From assembly GCF_003011885.1 (NCBI RefSeq), contig NZ_PXXO01000013.1:1-64000 (forward strand): a stretch of DNA of 64,000 nucleotides, in the 5' to 3' direction. The position numbers and the translations under genes are program-made. Positions 1 through 7,823 of the stretch are shown here, piece after piece; positions within the stretch are counted from its first letter, which is position 1; each line of letters opens with the position of its first letter. Below the pieces are notes generated by a model. The model saw nothing but the letters and a program-made list of their open reading frames with translations. It searched no databases and was not told where the DNA came from. Origin of the DNA: Cyanobium usitatum str. Tous. Its GTDB lineage: Bacteria > Cyanobacteriota > Cyanobacteriia > PCC-6307 > Cyanobiaceae.

Positions 1-288
1 CTGCTGGCAGGAGATGCGGAGCTGCCGGAGGAGCGGGTGGATGGAGAGTGCCTAAAGGGCGACCTGCGAGCGCTGCTTGAGCAACTGCCGGAGCTGCAGG
101 GGCGGGTGCTGAAGATGCGTTACGGGATTGAGGCTGGGGAGCCGCAAGAGAGCTCGGAGCCGATGAGCCTCAGTGCCATTGCTAAGCAATTGGGCATGAG
201 CCGCGACAAAACTCGCAATCTGGAGCGCAAAGCCCTCGAAGGCGTACGGGCCCAGTCAGGCATGCTTGAGGGTTATCTGGTGGCTTGA
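1..288 (+). CDS. RNA polymerase sigma-70 family factor, C-terminal part (5' end outside window)
   Basis: The frame is open from base 1, so the gene begins before the window. The visible 95 residues are sigma region 4: LEQLPELQGRVLKMRYGIE corresponds to region 4.1, and MSLSAIAKQLGMSRDKTRNL is the helix-turn-helix of region 4.2 that reads the -35 element, followed by a basic helix (ERKALEGVRAQ). It would direct RNA polymerase to promoters. The group (housekeeping, group 2 or 3) cannot be decided from this fragment. The stop lies 6 bp from the convergent stop of the next gene. Confidence 0.85.
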   Translation: MLAGDAELPEERVDGECLKGDLRALLEQLPELQGRVLKMRYGIEAGEPQESSEPMSLSAIAKQLGMSRDKTRNLERKALEGVRAQSGMLEGYLVA

Positions 289-294
289 GCTGAC

Positions 295-978
295 TCAGCC
301 GGTGGAGCTGACGCTGCGAGCAATCAGTACTGTCAACATCACGATGGCAAGAAGAACCTGAAGAGCCATAACGAGCTTGGCTCTCCGTGACATAACGGCT
401 TCAGATGTGGGTCCGTAGGTGGAATTGACGTTCATCGAGATAAACAGGTAGTCGATGATGTGGGGTTCTGGTGGTTCTTCTCCCTGTCGGCTGGGCCAAA
501 TAAATGCACCGCCTGGAGTGCTGACATCAAGAAAGATATAGACAAACATAAATACGAGTACGCTTTCCATATAGACGGCTGCCACATCCCACAATCCTGC
601 CAGTCCACCGCCTTGATGGCTGCCAGCAGTTGCAACCATGGACAGCACGTTGGCTATCACCTGAAGCATTGAAAACAGCAGATAGGCCAGGGCCCAGCGG
701 AACAGATGGCGGTTTTTGCCGCGAAATAGGCTGACCGTTAGCCCGATTGTTACGGCGATGAAGGCAATTGTGGCAATGATGTCGATGCGGTGTACCAAAT
801 CGCTGAGATTTGGAGCAATCAAGCTGCGATGCCGCAGATGATTAACCAGCAGAAGATCCATTCCCCAGACGCCTGTCGTAGCAGCAATTACCGCTAGTCG
901 CCCCCTGCCGCTAGTTAGACGCTCGCGCAGCATATCGGCGGGTCCAGCGCTTGTCTGGTTTGAAGGCTCACTTGCCAT
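295..978 (-). CDS. Pore-loop (two-TM K+ channel-like) membrane protein
   Basis: A 227-residue protein with four hydrophobic segments (about 28-48, 65-85, 93-116, 130-151), then GGAFIWP, a re-entrant-looking stretch IIDYLFISMNVNSTYGPT (about 174-191) and a last helix after SRRAK (about 199-222). This order matches the pore-loop/inner-helix arrangement of Ion_trans_2-like proteins, with NSTYG where K+ channels have TVGYG. Being an ion channel is inference; selectivity cannot be predicted. Its stop converges on the sigma gene. About 165 bp of AT-rich sequence separates its start from the next membrane gene on the same strand. Confidence 0.6.
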   Translation of the reverse strand: MASEPSNQTSAGPADMLRERLTSGRGRLAVIAATTGVWGMDLLLVNHLRHRSLIAPNLSDLVHRIDIIATIAFIAVTIGLTVSLFRGKNRHLFRWALAYLLFSMLQVIANVLSMVATAGSHQGGGLAGLWDVAAVYMESVLVFMFVYIFLDVSTPGGAFIWPSRQGEEPPEPHIIDYLFISMNVNSTYGPTSEAVMSRRAKLVMALQVLLAIVMLTVLIARSVSSTG

Positions 979-1142
979 AATTTTGCTCCGGCTGATGGTG
1001 GGATGAAATATTTAGGTTTAATTGGGGAATTTTTGAACCAATTCAAGCGATGATATGGCAGCTATGTATATATTCTTTTGGTGATTATCTTGATTTTGCC
1101 GCTTATTTCAGGGGCAAGCCGATGTCTTTTTAAGTAGTAAAA

Positions 1143-1610
1143 TTAGAAAAACTGATCGAAGTTGTCGAAGTCGACTGCGCTGAAGGTGCCTGCTTCTACC
1201 TGAGCCATAAGCCTTTCCAGCTGCACCCACAGGGCGCCAGCTGTGGCAATCGACAACACAAAAGAAACCAGCAGGGCAACCCCCGCCGAGAAACCGAATA
1301 CCTGCAGGCTGCCGCCAATAAACAGGGTGATGCCGATCACCACGCCGAAGTAAGGCAGGGTGACCGCAAAACTGCCAAGCGGTAGCAGGGGCAGGCGATC
1401 CTGTTTCCAGCCCTCCAGCTTGTTTTCTACCAATTTGGCGAAGGTGAGCCCGCAGAGCACGCCGATGGCCAGACCCACACCAGCTACTAGGTAGGGGGGC
1501 TGGATGATCTGGGCATATTCCAGCAGGATGTCACTCGCATCGAGGTCGGCATACATCCAGCCGTCCGGCAGGGCGCTGCTGTCCATGGCGTCGAGGGGCA
1601 GGCTGGCCAT
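1143..1610 (-). CDS. Small membrane protein downstream of a periplasmic binding protein
   Basis: A 155-residue protein that I do not assign to a named family. The first 35 residues are acidic and soluble. Three hydrophobic segments follow: about 38-60, 76-101 and 104-128. The C-terminus is acidic (FSAVDFDNFDQFF). It lies 38 bp downstream of the amino-acid-binding-type gene on the same strand, so the two are probably co-transcribed. That suggests a membrane partner for the binding protein, but it has no ABC-permease signature such as an EAA loop, so it is not an obvious transport component. Confidence 0.6.
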   Translation of the reverse strand: MASLPLDAMDSSALPDGWMYADLDASDILLEYAQIIQPPYLVAGVGLAIGVLCGLTFAKLVENKLEGWKQDRLPLLPLGSFAVTLPYFGVVIGITLFIGGSLQVFGFSAGVALLVSFVLSIATAGALWVQLERLMAQVEAGTFSAVDFDNFDQFF

Positions 1611-1648
1611 CTGCTGAGACTGGTCTGGGTGGCCGAGACCCTAGGCCC

Positions 1649-2809
1649 TCACGGTTCCCAGCGCTGGGAACCCAGGAAGGTGAGTTCGACGAAGCTGCTG
1701 CCGTTGTGGTCCTGGGGACCCAGTTGCACCCGGTAGCCGCCAAGGTCTAAATCGCGCATCGTTTCAAGCGCGGTCACAAAGCGTTGGCGGGTTGGCGCCG
1801 GCCCGGCCCGACGCAGGCCTTCCACCGTCATCTTGGCGGCAAGGAAGCCCTCGAGGCTGATGAAGCCGAATTGGGGTTTGGCCTGCTGGCGGCGCATTAA
1901 TTTCTGGTATTCCTTCACCACTGGCACCCTTTCGTTCCAAGGGAAAGGCACCACCTGGGCCACGCCAATGCCACTGGCCTCATGGCTTTGCAGCGAGGCC
2001 CGCAGGGCGCTGGTACCTACAAACGACACGTTCATCAGCTGGGCTGTGCTGCCGCGCCGCCGCATCTCGCGGCTTAAGGAGGCCGAGCTCGGGTAGGCCG
2101 CTATCACCAAAACCGCGTTGGCATTGGCGTTTTGCACCATGCTGGCTGCCCCGCCGGTTTGGTTTGAGTTGCGCTCAACGCTGGCAGTGGCCACTGGCTT
2201 GAGGCCATGGCGTCTCAAGGCCTTGAGAGATCCCTTGAGGCCGTCTTTACCAAAGGCATCGTTTTGATAGACAACCGCAACGCGATGGCGGCCGCTGCGC
2301 ACCAGGTAGTCGACCATCCGGTCAATTTCCATGTGGTAGCTGGTACGTAGGTTGAACACCATGGGGCGATGGGGCTGGCGTAGCAGCTGGGCGCCGGTGA
2401 GTGGAGCTATTAGTGGAATTTTCTGTGTCTCAACCAAGGGCAACACCGCCTTGACGGTGGGGGTGCCCACGTAACCAAATAAAGCAAACACCTTGTCGCG
2501 TTCAACCAGCTGCTTGGTGTTGCGCAGGGTGAGAGGTGGGTCGTAGCGGTCGTCGAGGCTCAGCAGCTTCAGTCGCTTGCCATGGACGCCACCTTGGCGA
2601 TTCACTTCGGCGAAATAGGCCAGAGCCCCTTCCCGGTATTCGCTGCCGAGCATGCCGGAGGGGCCGCTGAGGGCCGCCGACTGCCCCAGCACCATTTCTG
2701 TTGATGCCAGGGCAGGCAGGCTCAGCGTCAAGGCCAAAGCCGCTGCGGTGCCCACTCGCCCCCAACCGGCTTTCGGACTTAACTTCAGCAAACTGCAGCG
2801 GTTGGGCAT
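1649..2809 (-). CDS. Periplasmic amino-acid-binding-type protein (PBP type I, LivK-like)
   Basis: A 386-residue exported protein. A basic start followed by GTAAALALTLSLPALAST is a signal peptide. The mature part has the Leu/Ile/Val-binding fold signature: VLGQSAALSGPSGMLGSEY at the N-terminus, LLSLDDRYDPPLTLRNTKQL, and FALFGYVGTPTVKAVLPL. It would bind a small ligand, probably an amino acid or related molecule, in the periplasm. No ABC permease or ATPase gene is nearby; instead a ligand-gated channel homologue starts head-to-head and a small membrane protein follows. That favours a sensing or delivery role over transport, which is inference. The start at 2809 shares its CATG with the opposing gene; a TTG at 2791 is an alternative. 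Confidence 0.85.
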   Translation of the reverse strand: MPNRCSLLKLSPKAGWGRVGTAAALALTLSLPALASTEMVLGQSAALSGPSGMLGSEYREGALAYFAEVNRQGGVHGKRLKLLSLDDRYDPPLTLRNTKQLVERDKVFALFGYVGTPTVKAVLPLVETQKIPLIAPLTGAQLLRQPHRPMVFNLRTSYHMEIDRMVDYLVRSGRHRVAVVYQNDAFGKDGLKGSLKALRRHGLKPVATASVERNSNQTGGAASMVQNANANAVLVIAAYPSSASLSREMRRRGSTAQLMNVSFVGTSALRASLQSHEASGIGVAQVVPFPWNERVPVVKEYQKLMRRQQAKPQFGFISLEGFLAAKMTVEGLRRAGPAPTRQRFVTALETMRDLDLGGYRVQLGPQDHNGSSFVELTFLGSQRWEP

Positions 2810-2810
2810 G
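2807..2810. promoter_or_regulatory. Shared CATG: overlapping start codons of two divergent genes
   Basis: CATG at 2807-2810 contains the ATG of the plus-strand channel gene (2808) and, on the other strand, the ATG of the binding-protein gene (2809). If both starts are used, there is no intergenic promoter and each 5' control region lies inside the other gene. Alternatives are an ATG at 2847 for the channel and a TTG at 2791 for the binding protein. Those would open a gap of at most about 55 bp. No strong ribosome-binding site precedes any of these starts. Confidence 0.5.
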
Positions 2811-4043
2811 GGTAAGCGCAGGCAAAGGCCTTGGAACGTGCTGGCGATGGTTGCCGTTGTTCTGGCGGCCATCCTGGCAATTTTGGGGATCGGGCGCATT
2901 GATGTGAGCCCAGTGCTAAGCCGCGACTCTTTGCGTCTCTCTTCCGCGTCCCGTGCTCTCACCACCTTGCCCTTCGGCGAAAAGCCTGCCCTTGGTGTGT
3001 GGAGCGCCATGCGGGGAGACCAGCTCAGCGCCGGGGAGGAACGGGTGGATCGGGCTGAGTTTGAGAGAGCCCAATACAAGGTAGAAGTAGGAGTGTATTC
3101 AACTAGCAATTATGAGCTTGATCTAACGGTGCCAACCTATTCGAGTAATGGCTATGTTTGGCTGCGCTGGGAGGAGCCTATGCAGCGCTATGTGGAGGCT
3201 CGCGGTGGAGATATTTCGAGTATGTTTATTGTTCTTAACACCCTGCTTTCTGACAAGGATTCAAGCCTTAGGCCGGTGGGCAATGTTCCCGCGCGGCTTG
3301 CAGATGGTAGTTACTATCAATTGTTTACCTATGTGGGTCGTTATTATGTAGACAAGGCTAGTTTTCGGCACTATCCTTTCATGAGCATAAGTCTGCCACT
3401 TGTGATTGAGGCTAACGATATAGACGGCCAGCTTAGCTATCAAAATCTCCGTTTAATTCCAGAGATACGCAACAGCGGCATGGGTCTCTATGCACGCATT
3501 ATTGGCTGGCTAAATACCGGCTGGTCGATTGCGGAATACAGGCACCACTACGCTACGAATTTTGGGCTTGGTGGCGAAGAAAACGACTACAGCCAAATCC
3601 TCTTTGAGATTTCCTATGGCACCTCTTCGTGGTCGTCTTTCTGGAGATTGTTGTTGCCCCTCTCCGTGTTGATGGCCATGGTATTGTTGGTATTTAAGGT
3701 GCGCCCTGATGAGCAGGATGCTCGTGCCAGTATCCCGGTCACTGTGCTCCTTACCCTGGTTTTTCTACAGCAAACCTATCGTGACAAGTTGCCTGATTTG
3801 CCCTTTCTTACCTTCCTTGATCAAGTGTACGTCGTTGCTTACGTAGTTACTCTGACGGCATTTGTGTTGGTTCTATGGATTGGACGACGCTATGCCGTGA
3901 TGGAATCGATTGAAGATCCCGCCGAGAAACAAGCGTTATTGCTGCATCTAAATCGCCTTGATGATACCTGGCCCCTAGTGGTGGTTCTGTTGGGTGGTAC
4001 TGCAATTACCTTCTGCTGGATGACGATCCCTCAGGTTGGTTGA
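2808..4043 (+). CDS. Pentameric ligand-gated ion channel homologue (prokaryotic Cys-loop receptor family)
   Basis: A 411-residue protein. Residues 11-29 form a signal/anchor helix. Residues about 90-270 resemble the beta-sandwich ligand-binding domain: YVWLRWEEPMQ at 116-126 parallels the W-x-D-P strand, and FRHYPFMSISLPL at 186-198 parallels the YPF motif of the Cys-loop. No cysteine pair is present, as is usual in bacteria. The membrane part fits the family: M1 279-297, M2 about 303-322, an M2-M3 loop with LPDLPFLTFLDQ, M3 about 338-359 and M4 about 387-405. Such proteins form ligand-gated ion channels in the inner membrane. It opens head-to-head against a periplasmic binding-protein gene. 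Family assignment is from pattern, not alignment; gating ligand and ion selectivity are unknown. Confidence 0.75.
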   Translation: MGKRRQRPWNVLAMVAVVLAAILAILGIGRIDVSPVLSRDSLRLSSASRALTTLPFGEKPALGVWSAMRGDQLSAGEERVDRAEFERAQYKVEVGVYSTSNYELDLTVPTYSSNGYVWLRWEEPMQRYVEARGGDISSMFIVLNTLLSDKDSSLRPVGNVPARLADGSYYQLFTYVGRYYVDKASFRHYPFMSISLPLVIEANDIDGQLSYQNLRLIPEIRNSGMGLYARIIGWLNTGWSIAEYRHHYATNFGLGGEENDYSQILFEISYGTSSWSSFWRLLLPLSVLMAMVLLVFKVRPDEQDARASIPVTVLLTLVFLQQTYRDKLPDLPFLTFLDQVYVVAYVVTLTAFVLVLWIGRRYAVMESIEDPAEKQALLLHLNRLDDTWPLVVVLLGGTAITFCWMTIPQVG

Positions 4044-4098
4044 AATATCTATTGTTTAAGCCTAATATTTAAGAACATTGTTTAAGTATGTCTATGGT

Positions 4099-5802
4099 TT
4101 AAGCGGGTTGCAGTGTGAGTTTCGCCAGCATGCCACTCACCAACTTGCGAGGTGAAAAAGTACGTCCCATCAGGCCCATCAGGGCTCGCAAATCGTCTGT
4201 GTGCAGGCGATCGCCCTGAACCAGAGTAAGTAGGAGCCGTTGCCTCAGGCTGCTGCCCTCTGGACCCAGAAGCAGCTTCAGGCCAGCCCCCGCAACTGGA
4301 AGCAAGTCGGGACTAGTGGAATCGTTCTCCACAACCGCCAATAGATTTTCTAGTCGTTCAAGCTGCAGGCGTCCTTCTCGATCAAAGAGCACCTCAAGTA
4401 GTTTTTCGCGCATCTCACTGGTGTCGCCTGCCAGCAGGCGGCGGGCTACGTATGGATAGGCAACCCTGATGATCTTGAAGCTGGGATCAAGCCGCAGGGC
4501 CAGGCCCTCCTGGCTCACCACCGCCCTGATGATCAGGGCGAAGCGAGCCGGCACACGAAAGGGATAGGCATACATCAGCTCCGAAAAACGATCGGTGATG
4601 GCTTTGAAGTTGAAGGAGCCCACGTTGTCGCCTAGGGCGCCACCAAGCACCTCCTCAAGGGCAGGAATGATTGGCTCGAGATCGGCCCGGGGATTGAGGA
4701 AACCCAGGCTGACGAAATCAGCCGCGAGGGCGGTGAAATCCCTATTGATCAGGTGAACAACGGCACCTGTGAGGGTGAGGCGATCGCTGTCGCTGATCGA
4801 ATCCATCATGCCGAAATCCACATAGGCCACATGGCCCAGGGGGCCGGTTTTGCCGGAGAGCGCAAACAGGTTTCCGGGGTGGGGATCAGCGTGGAAGTAG
4901 CCAAATTCGAGCAGTTGCTGCAGCCCGGCGATCACGCCAGTGCGGATCAGGGCCGAGGGGTCCAGGTTGCGAGCCTCCAGCGCCTGGCGTTCCTGCAACT
5001 TGGTTCCATTGATCCACTGGGTGGTGAGCACCCGCTGGCTGGATAGCAGTCGCTCCACCCGCGGCACGGTCACTTCTGGTTGGCGGGCGAACAGATCGGC
5101 AAATCGTTCGGCGTTATTGGCCTCGAGCCGGTAATCAATCTCCTCAAACAAAGTTGAGCCGAATTCATCGATGATGTCGCCGAGGCCAAAGCCCAGGTTG
5201 AGTGGCAGCAGCGGCGCACTCAGCACAGCCAACAGGCGGATGATCACTAGATCCCGCCGCAGAATGGTGGGCAGATTGGGGCGTTGCACCTTGACGGCCA
5301 CCCAGTGGCCATCAGCGAGCTGCGCTTTGTAGACCTGGCCCAGGCTGGCTGCTGCTACGGGGTAGTCGGGGAATACTTCAAATAGCTGGTCGGCCGGGGC
5401 GCCCAATTCCTGCTCAATGGTTGCCAGCGCAATCCCATGGGGATAGGCGGGCAGGTTGTCCTGCAGCTGGGTGAGCTGTTCGAGCCAGTCGCGCCGCACC
5501 AGATCGGGCCGGGTGGAAAGGGCTTGGCCCACCTTGATGAAGCAGGGGCCCAGGTCCGTGAGCGTGGTGAGAATGCGCCTTCCCAGCCGTTGCTGCACCT
5601 GGGCATTGCTGCTGTTCCCCTGCACCACCAACACCAGGGCCAGGCTGGACAGTTGCCAGATCACCACGAGCAGCCGGGCTATCAGCACCCAGGGGCGCAA
5701 CAGCAACCAGCGCAGGTCTCTGCCTGGGTCGTAACCCAGCTCGCTGGCAGCTTCGGCGTTGGTCAAGTCACGGCAGCGGCTAGTTGAGCAGACTCTATTA
5801 AC
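4099..5802 (-). CDS. ABC1/AarF/UbiB-family atypical kinase
   Basis: About 567 residues. Family motifs occur in order: CFIKVGQALSTRPDLV (the KxGQ signature), AAASLGQVYKAQL (Ala-rich nucleotide loop), VAVKVQRP (ATP-binding Lys), an EEIDYRLEANN segment, HADPHPGN (catalytic loop) and YVDFGMM (metal-binding DFG). Hydrophobic stretches lie near residues 35-60 (before the kinase motifs) and near the C-terminus. Cyanobacterial and plastid members are linked to prenylquinone metabolism and thylakoid lipids; the substrate here is not known. The frame extends to an ATG at 5847, but that would overlap the divergent neighbour, so I prefer the GTG at 5802. A TTG at 5766 is also possible. Confidence 0.88.
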   Translation of the reverse strand, partial: VNRVCSTSRCRDLTNAEAASELGYDPGRDLRWLLLRPWVLIARLLVVIWQLSSLALVLVVQGNSSNAQVQQRLGRRILTTLTDLGPCFIKVGQALSTRPDLVRRDWLEQLTQLQDNLPAYPHGIALATIEQELGAPADQLFEVFPDYPVAAASLGQVYKAQLADGHWVAVKVQRPNLPTILRRDLVIIRLLAVLSAPLLPLNLGFGLGDIIDEFGSTLFEEIDYRLEANNAERFADLFARQPEVTVPRVERLLSSQRVLTTQWINGTKLQERQALEARNLDPSALIRTGVIAGLQQLLEFGYFHADPHPGNLFALSGKTGPLGHVAYVDFGMMDSISDSDRLTLTGAVVHLINRDFTALAADFVSLGFLNPRADLEPIIPALEEVLGGALGDNVGSFNFKAITDRFSELMYAYPFRVPARFALIIRAVVSQEGLALRLDPSFKIIRVAYPYVARRLLAGDTSEMREKLLEVLFDREGRLQLERLENLLAVVENDSTSPDLLPVAGAGLKLLLGPEGSSLRQRLLLTLVQGDRLHTDDLRALMGLMGRTFSPRKLVSGMLAKLTLQPA

Positions 5803-5817
5803 GCCATCCCTCTTTCC

Positions 5818-7149
5818 ATGGGCCTGCCGCTGCATCTGCCGGCCCACGGCCGTGGTCGGGGTCTGTCTCCTGCCCTGCGGCGCCTGCTGCGCCAGCGGCC
5901 GGGCAGCTGGGATCTGCCGGAGCTGCCGGAGCAGGGTGGTCCCCTGATCGATACCGGCGCCGTCGCTGATGCTCAGCGGCGTTGTGCCTCCCAGCTTGGA
6001 GCGGGGGCGCTCTGGTTTGGTGTTAATGGTGCCAGTGGCCTGCTGCAGGCAGCCCTGCTAGCCCTCGCTCCCCCTGGCAGCCGGGTGCTGCTGCCCCGCA
6101 ACCTGCACCGCTCCCTGCTGCACGGCTGCGTGCTGGGCCAGCTGCGGCCCGTGCTGTTTGACCTGCCCTTCGATCCGGCCAGCGGCCTGTGGCTGCCACC
6201 GGGTCCAGCCCATCTCGAGGTGGTGCTTGCAGCAGCCGAGCAGGACGGTCCCCTGGCGGCCCTGGTGCTGGTGTCGCCGAGCTACCAGGGCCAGCGCGCC
6301 GAGCTGCCGGCCCTGGTGGCATTGGCCCACGGCCGTGGGCTACCCGTGCTGGTCGATCAAGCCCACGGCCGCGGCGAGGCCTTGGCGGCCGGGGCCGACC
6401 TGGTGGTGCTCTCGGGCCAGAAGGCTGGCGGCGGTTTGGCACAGAGCGCCGCCCTGCTGCTGCAGGGCGGCAGGGCTGATCGCGATGCCGTGGTCCGGGC
6501 CCTGCTGTGGCTGCAGACCTCCAGCCCCAGCGGCCTGCTGCTGGCCTCCGCAGCAGCTGCCCTCGATGACCTCACCAGCTCGGCGGGCCGGCGCCGCTGG
6601 CAAGCGGCATGGCGCTGCGGCGAGCGCCTGCAGCGCCGCTGCCGTGCGCTGGGCTTGCCCCTGGTTGCAAATGACGACCCGCTGCGGTTGGTGCTGCACA
6701 CCGCTGCCATGGGAATCAATGGGCTGGAGGCCGATGAATGGTTGCTGCAGCGGGGTGTGATCGCCGAGTTGCCTGAACCTGGGGCGCTCACTTTTTGCTT
6801 GGGTATGGCGCCGCCCCCTGGGCTGCTTTGGCGCCTGCCCCACCAGCTGCTGCGCCTGCGGCGTGCCCTGGGGGGACCACCCCTGCCACCCTTCAGCGCG
6901 CCACCGCTGCCGCTGGTAGCGGAGCCGGAGCTGCCCCTGGCCGAGGCCTGGCGCGCTCCGGCCGAAGTCGTGGCTTTGGCGGCGGCAGCTGGACGGATCG
7001 CCGCCGAACCCCTGTGTCCCTATCCGCCCGGTATTCCCCTGCTGGTGCCCGGCGAGCGGATCGATCTGGCTAGGGCTACCTGGCTGCGGCAGCAGCAGCA
7101 CCTTTGGCCAGGCCAGATCGCTGATACGGTGAAGGTTGTGGCCGGATAG
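5818..7149 (+). CDS. Orn/Lys/Arg decarboxylase-family PLP enzyme
   Basis: 443 residues of fold-type I PLP protein. The N-terminus (LPLHLPAHGRGRGLSPAL) is that of the family. FGVNGASGLLQA replaces the usual N-G-S/T-S phosphate-binding loop, PRNLHRSLL carries the stacking His, LVDQAHGRG has the cofactor Asp-x-x-His, and LVVLSGQKAGGGLAQ contains the Schiff-base Lys. The C-terminal LCPYPPGIPLLVPGERI is typical of the small domain. It would decarboxylate a basic amino acid, feeding polyamine synthesis. The exact substrate cannot be read from the sequence. The next gene starts 7 bp after the stop. Confidence 0.85.
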   Translation: MGLPLHLPAHGRGRGLSPALRRLLRQRPGSWDLPELPEQGGPLIDTGAVADAQRRCASQLGAGALWFGVNGASGLLQAALLALAPPGSRVLLPRNLHRSLLHGCVLGQLRPVLFDLPFDPASGLWLPPGPAHLEVVLAAAEQDGPLAALVLVSPSYQGQRAELPALVALAHGRGLPVLVDQAHGRGEALAAGADLVVLSGQKAGGGLAQSAALLLQGGRADRDAVVRALLWLQTSSPSGLLLASAAAALDDLTSSAGRRRWQAAWRCGERLQRRCRALGLPLVANDDPLRLVLHTAAMGINGLEADEWLLQRGVIAELPEPGALTFCLGMAPPPGLLWRLPHQLLRLRRALGGPPLPPFSAPPLPLVAEPELPLAEAWRAPAEVVALAAAAGRIAAEPLCPYPPGIPLLVPGERIDLARATWLRQQQHLWPGQIADTVKVVAG

Positions 7150-7156
7150 GAGGCCG

Positions 7157-7816
7157 ATGGATTCCAGTGCCGCGGCCGACCTAGGCCAAGCCTCCCAGCA
7201 GCCGACCTACCAGTGGGATTTCGTCACCCCTGGGCTGCCGGATAGTGCCTTTGAAGACGCTCCGGGCTTCAGCCCCACCCCCATGGAGCTGAGGGTGATG
7301 CTGCTGGCCCATCTGCGCCCCCGAGCCGATTCCCTGGTGTGGGATGTGGGCGGCGGCACCGGTGCCCTGGCCCTTGAAATCGCCCGGCTGATGCCCAGGG
7401 GTGCGGTGCATACCCTCGAGCGCGACCCCGATGCCATCGAGTTGTTGGAGCAAAACCGACACCGCTTTGGCATCACCAACCTGCACATTCACGCTGGCGC
7501 TGCGCCCGATGATCTGGACCAGCTGCCCGCCCACCCAGATCGGGTGCTGCTGGAGGTGGGACGGCCCTTGGGTGATGTGCTGCTGGCGGTATGGGAAGCG
7601 CTGGTGCCCCGCGGGCGCTTGGTGATCAGCACCGCCAGCCTGGAGGGCTTGGTGGATGCCACCGATACCCTGGGCCAGCTGGAGGCCCGCGATGTGCAGG
7701 TGGTGCAGGCCACCGTGCACCGCATGCAACGGCGCGGCAGCCAGGCCAAATTGGCTGCGGCTGAACCACTGTTTTTGATTGCTGCCGAGCGCTCAGCTAG
7801 CTCTGAGCCCTCCTGA
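7157..7816 (+). CDS. cbiT: Cobalt-precorrin-6B (C15) methyltransferase, decarboxylating
   Basis: A 219-residue SAM-dependent methyltransferase. VWDVGGGTGALALEIARL is motif I (SAM binding) and VHTLERDPDAIELLEQN is motif II. The N-terminal GLPDSAFE is characteristic of CbiT, which methylates C15 and decarboxylates the C12 acetate side chain in corrin synthesis. No CbiE domain is attached and no other cobalamin gene is adjacent. I chose the ATG at 7157, preceded by AGGAGG at 7148-7153; an upstream GTG at 7136 would overlap the decarboxylase gene. Confidence 0.85.
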   Translation: MDSSAAADLGQASQQPTYQWDFVTPGLPDSAFEDAPGFSPTPMELRVMLLAHLRPRADSLVWDVGGGTGALALEIARLMPRGAVHTLERDPDAIELLEQNRHRFGITNLHIHAGAAPDDLDQLPAHPDRVLLEVGRPLGDVLLAVWEALVPRGRLVISTASLEGLVDATDTLGQLEARDVQVVQATVHRMQRRGSQAKLAAAEPLFLIAAERSASSEPS

Positions 7817-7823
7817 TCGCCGC

